From Priapulus caudatus (taxonomy: Eukaryota > Priapulida > Priapulimorpha > Priapulimorphida > Priapulidae), in the NCBI RefSeq assembly GCF_000485595.1, contig NW_014577062.1:1183460-1214056 (forward strand): a DNA stretch of 30,597 nucleotides, written 5' to 3'. The notes under the pieces are model-generated. The model ran no database searches and was not told the DNA's origin. It was given only the letters and a program-made list of their open reading frames with translations. The translations under genes were made by a program, and so were the position numbers. Positions 28,421 to 30,597 of the stretch are shown in pieces (position 1 is the first letter of the stretch; every line of letters begins with the position of its first letter).

Positions 28421-30164
28421 TGGCGTGTGCTGACCGCCACCAGGGGCGGCAAGAGAAGGCTTTCCAATGAAATTTCCATAGCCAATGACTGAAGTGGAAA
28501 CCATATGGCACCGTTAATGATGCCACTGTTAGTTTCTCTCATCTGTGCAATGTGCGTTGGTTGCCCCTTGTACTACTGTGAGCTCAGGTGATGGTTGTAT
28601 TATCACATCAGCTCTTTCTCTCTCTTTCTCAGCCTGTGTGTACTTGCGTGCATGCATGCATGAACAGAAGACCAAAACTCATCATTAAGAAAATGTGCAA
28701 TGTAGTTATAGTATGGTTCAAAATGGTCGTGCATAGCAATGGTTGTCTACACCTAAATTCATCCTCGTATACATGTCTAAATGAAACTCAGGAGTCTGCG
28801 CGTCAAGAGCTTGCAGTGGTGACGCATCGTCTGAATCGGGGGTTGCCACGGTGATAAGCCGTCCGTACCAAAAGGTTATAAGGGTGATGACACGGCTCGT
28901 TTGGATCCGGAGGCTGCGGTGGGGGGCCTCGTCTTGCGTAATCGCCCGCGAGAAGATGCGCCGACTTGGGTCGTGAAGGGGGGTTGTACGTGTTACTAAC
29001 ACGTGCGTGAGTGGGAGACGTAGAGCCTGCTGTGTCATCGTCGCCTGTCGTAAGGCCACTTCTGCTGCTGCTGCTGCTGCCCGCTGCTGGCCACCGATTG
29101 TACGCGACAAGACAACTAACACCAAAATCTTTTATTTTGTATTTATTTATTGTTGTCTTTGGTCAGTAGTTGGAGCTCGAGTAGTAGGTTAGATATCATA
29201 TGTGTGTACAGGCGAATTGGGCAGTAGAATGATCCTTTTAGTTGCGTGTTGTTTTATGCGAGACCACCAGATGGTACCAGCATTCGTGATAGAAGCTATT
29301 GATAAAAGATTTGAATGGGATTTGTGTACAATGAAGTATGCTTGTGCGTATAAATTACGGTGTTCTCACAACGTGGCGCCATCTGTTGGGTGGGAACACG
29401 AAAAACGCTCTGCGTCCAAGCGATATTGGCAGTTTACAGAGAAACTATATTTTGTCAATTTTATTTATTTTTAAGTAGACTTTTTATGCATGGATCGAAT
29501 ACGTATGTTTAAATTAAAAATGCCTCTTATCATTCCTGAGAGACGAAAAGATAGTTGGGAGTGACAGAGCAAGAGAGAGGTGGTGATTATGCCATTTTAC
29601 ATTGACCTGTACATATACATGTGTATATCCTGGCACTGCCTGCTAGGTTTATTTAATTAAGTTTAGTCAATTAATTAGGTAGAAATACCATCGTTGTTAA
29701 TTCAACTGCATGCCAGATGTATTGGATATTCTGCAGAAATTTTGCATCATCTGCCATTTATATGGAATCCCTTATGTTGAAAACATTGAAGCTATTGTCC
29801 AATCGAGCAGAGACTAATAAGTGCTGCTGTTTTACTGTACATACAGGAATCATGGTATGCTACTGTGAAGCTGGCATTCCGTGAAGTTTTTATGCAGCAT
29901 CTACTCATATGAGTCAATTTACAATTTAGTTTTCATTCTCACTTGCTTTAGCCATGGTGGGACTGTGGCAAGCCGAATGTTACGTGCTGTTATTCAACTA
30001 ATCGTCCATTTCGCCCAAGAGATGGGGCTTCAGGTTTCTACATCTAATGTTAAACGCTGACGTGATGATCTGTGGTGAAACAGGATTATATTTGAGAGTA
30101 TGAGGAGTCCAACGTGCTTATGCTCTTGGCATGGCTTTAGAATGAGTGACAAGCTCTCTGTATG

Positions 30165-30168
<4 letters not shown>
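28421..30168. other. 3' flank of SPSB, no gene recognised
   Basis: No conserved frame is seen. A GCT repeat lies at about 29060-29080. CTCF-like words lie at 28437-28450, 29264-29277 and 29376-29389. A small inverted pair (GTGTTCTCA / TGGGAACAC) surrounds the last of these. Otherwise the sequence looks unique. Confidence 0.4.

Positions 30169-30212
<44 letters not shown>
30169..30212. repeat. (CT)n microsatellite
   Basis: A pure CT repeat of about 22 units. Confidence 0.95.
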
Positions 30213-30216
<4 letters not shown>

Positions 30217-30489
30217 AGAACAGGTGGACGAGTTTTTATCGACTGCAGAATGTTTCTAATGGATACGTTATCTGACGAGGAGTGAGAGGATGAAGCGCCT
30301 TAATACTCTGTATTTTAGCCTGTGACGGTGCAGTGCCCTATCTTTTATTGTTATTCTGTCATGGTGCAGAGGTCTCTACACTCTGCGTGTTCACACCAAC
30401 AAAGTGCAGTACACATGTGTATTTCCTACGTAGGAAAAATATCCCACGGCAGTAATTTTAGCAGCTTCAGGTGTGGCAACGTCAGTAAT
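30213..30489. other. Non-coding, short palindrome
   Basis: No gene is seen. A perfect 16-bp palindrome TTTCCTACGTAGGAAA lies at 30422-30437. Confidence 0.45.
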
Positions 30490-30597
30490 TGTGTGTGTGT
30501 GTGTGTGCGTGTGCGTGTGCGTGTGCGTGTGCGTGTGCGTGTGAGTGTGCGTGTGCGTGTGCGTGTGCGTGTGCGTGTGCGTGTGCGTGTGCGTGTG
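30490..30597. repeat. (GT)n and (GTGTGC)n repeat running off the window
   Basis: A (GT)n run changes into a hexanucleotide GTGTGC repeat that continues to the window end, so its full length is unknown. Confidence 0.95.

Noticed and set aside
28154-28542. 116- and 112-codon minus-strand frames behind SPSB
   Set aside because: They overlap each other in different frames, lie over the likely 3' UTR and show no recognised domain.

Overview
The window looks like a bilaterian animal genome, probably a marine invertebrate; the species cannot be read from the sequence. The reasons are a spliced gene with GT-AG introns and AATAAA signals, an SPSB protein very close to the vertebrate/insect family, low gene density, long simple repeats, and many short non-autonomous DNA transposons. 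No prokaryotic features (operons, Shine-Dalgarno starts, CRISPR, IS elements) are present.

Layout. Bases 1-1,700 hold pyrimidine-rich tracts, a 40-bp minisatellite, a GC-rich segment and perfect or near-perfect palindromes. Bases 1,700-13,400 are non-coding and rich in small transposons. These include a nested MITE pair (3,754-4,208), a palindrome-rich element full of AP-1-like and CACGTG sites (4,931-5,375), a foldback pair around a short telomere-like motif (6,910-7,124), a 629-bp inverted-repeat element (8,388-9,016), a 5'-truncated LINE with a 14-bp target-site duplication (9,404-9,700), and three or four hAT-like or other MITEs (10,177-11,908). Bases 13,443-15,012 are a long-terminal-inverted-repeat element; one arm was invaded by a second MITE with a 3-bp duplication, and the other arm preserves the empty site. 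Bases 15,000-18,260 are fairly GC-rich and contain a three-copy 132-bp tandem repeat, degenerate repeats and trinucleotide/tetranucleotide repeats. Bases 18,260-24,740 show little besides a second copy of the hAT-like family (20,836-21,170).

The one gene I can support lies at 25,767-about 28,420 on the plus strand. It encodes an SPRY-domain SOCS-box protein of the SPSB1/SPSB4 (gustavus) group, the substrate receptor of a Cullin-5/Elongin B/C ubiquitin ligase. Exon A carries the N terminus and the SPRY domain; a phase-1 intron of 1,388 bp follows; exon B carries the SOCS box. The 5' UTR is itself preceded by a splice acceptor, so at least one non-coding exon lies upstream. The intron contains an in-frame stop soon after the donor and three AATAAA signals within 53 bp, which suggests a SOCS-less isoform.

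I did not find a convincing new multi-gene system. The most interesting signals are the possible SOCS-less isoform, the transposon dense in bZIP/bHLH sites, and the transposon nest whose insertion history can be read from its own two arms.
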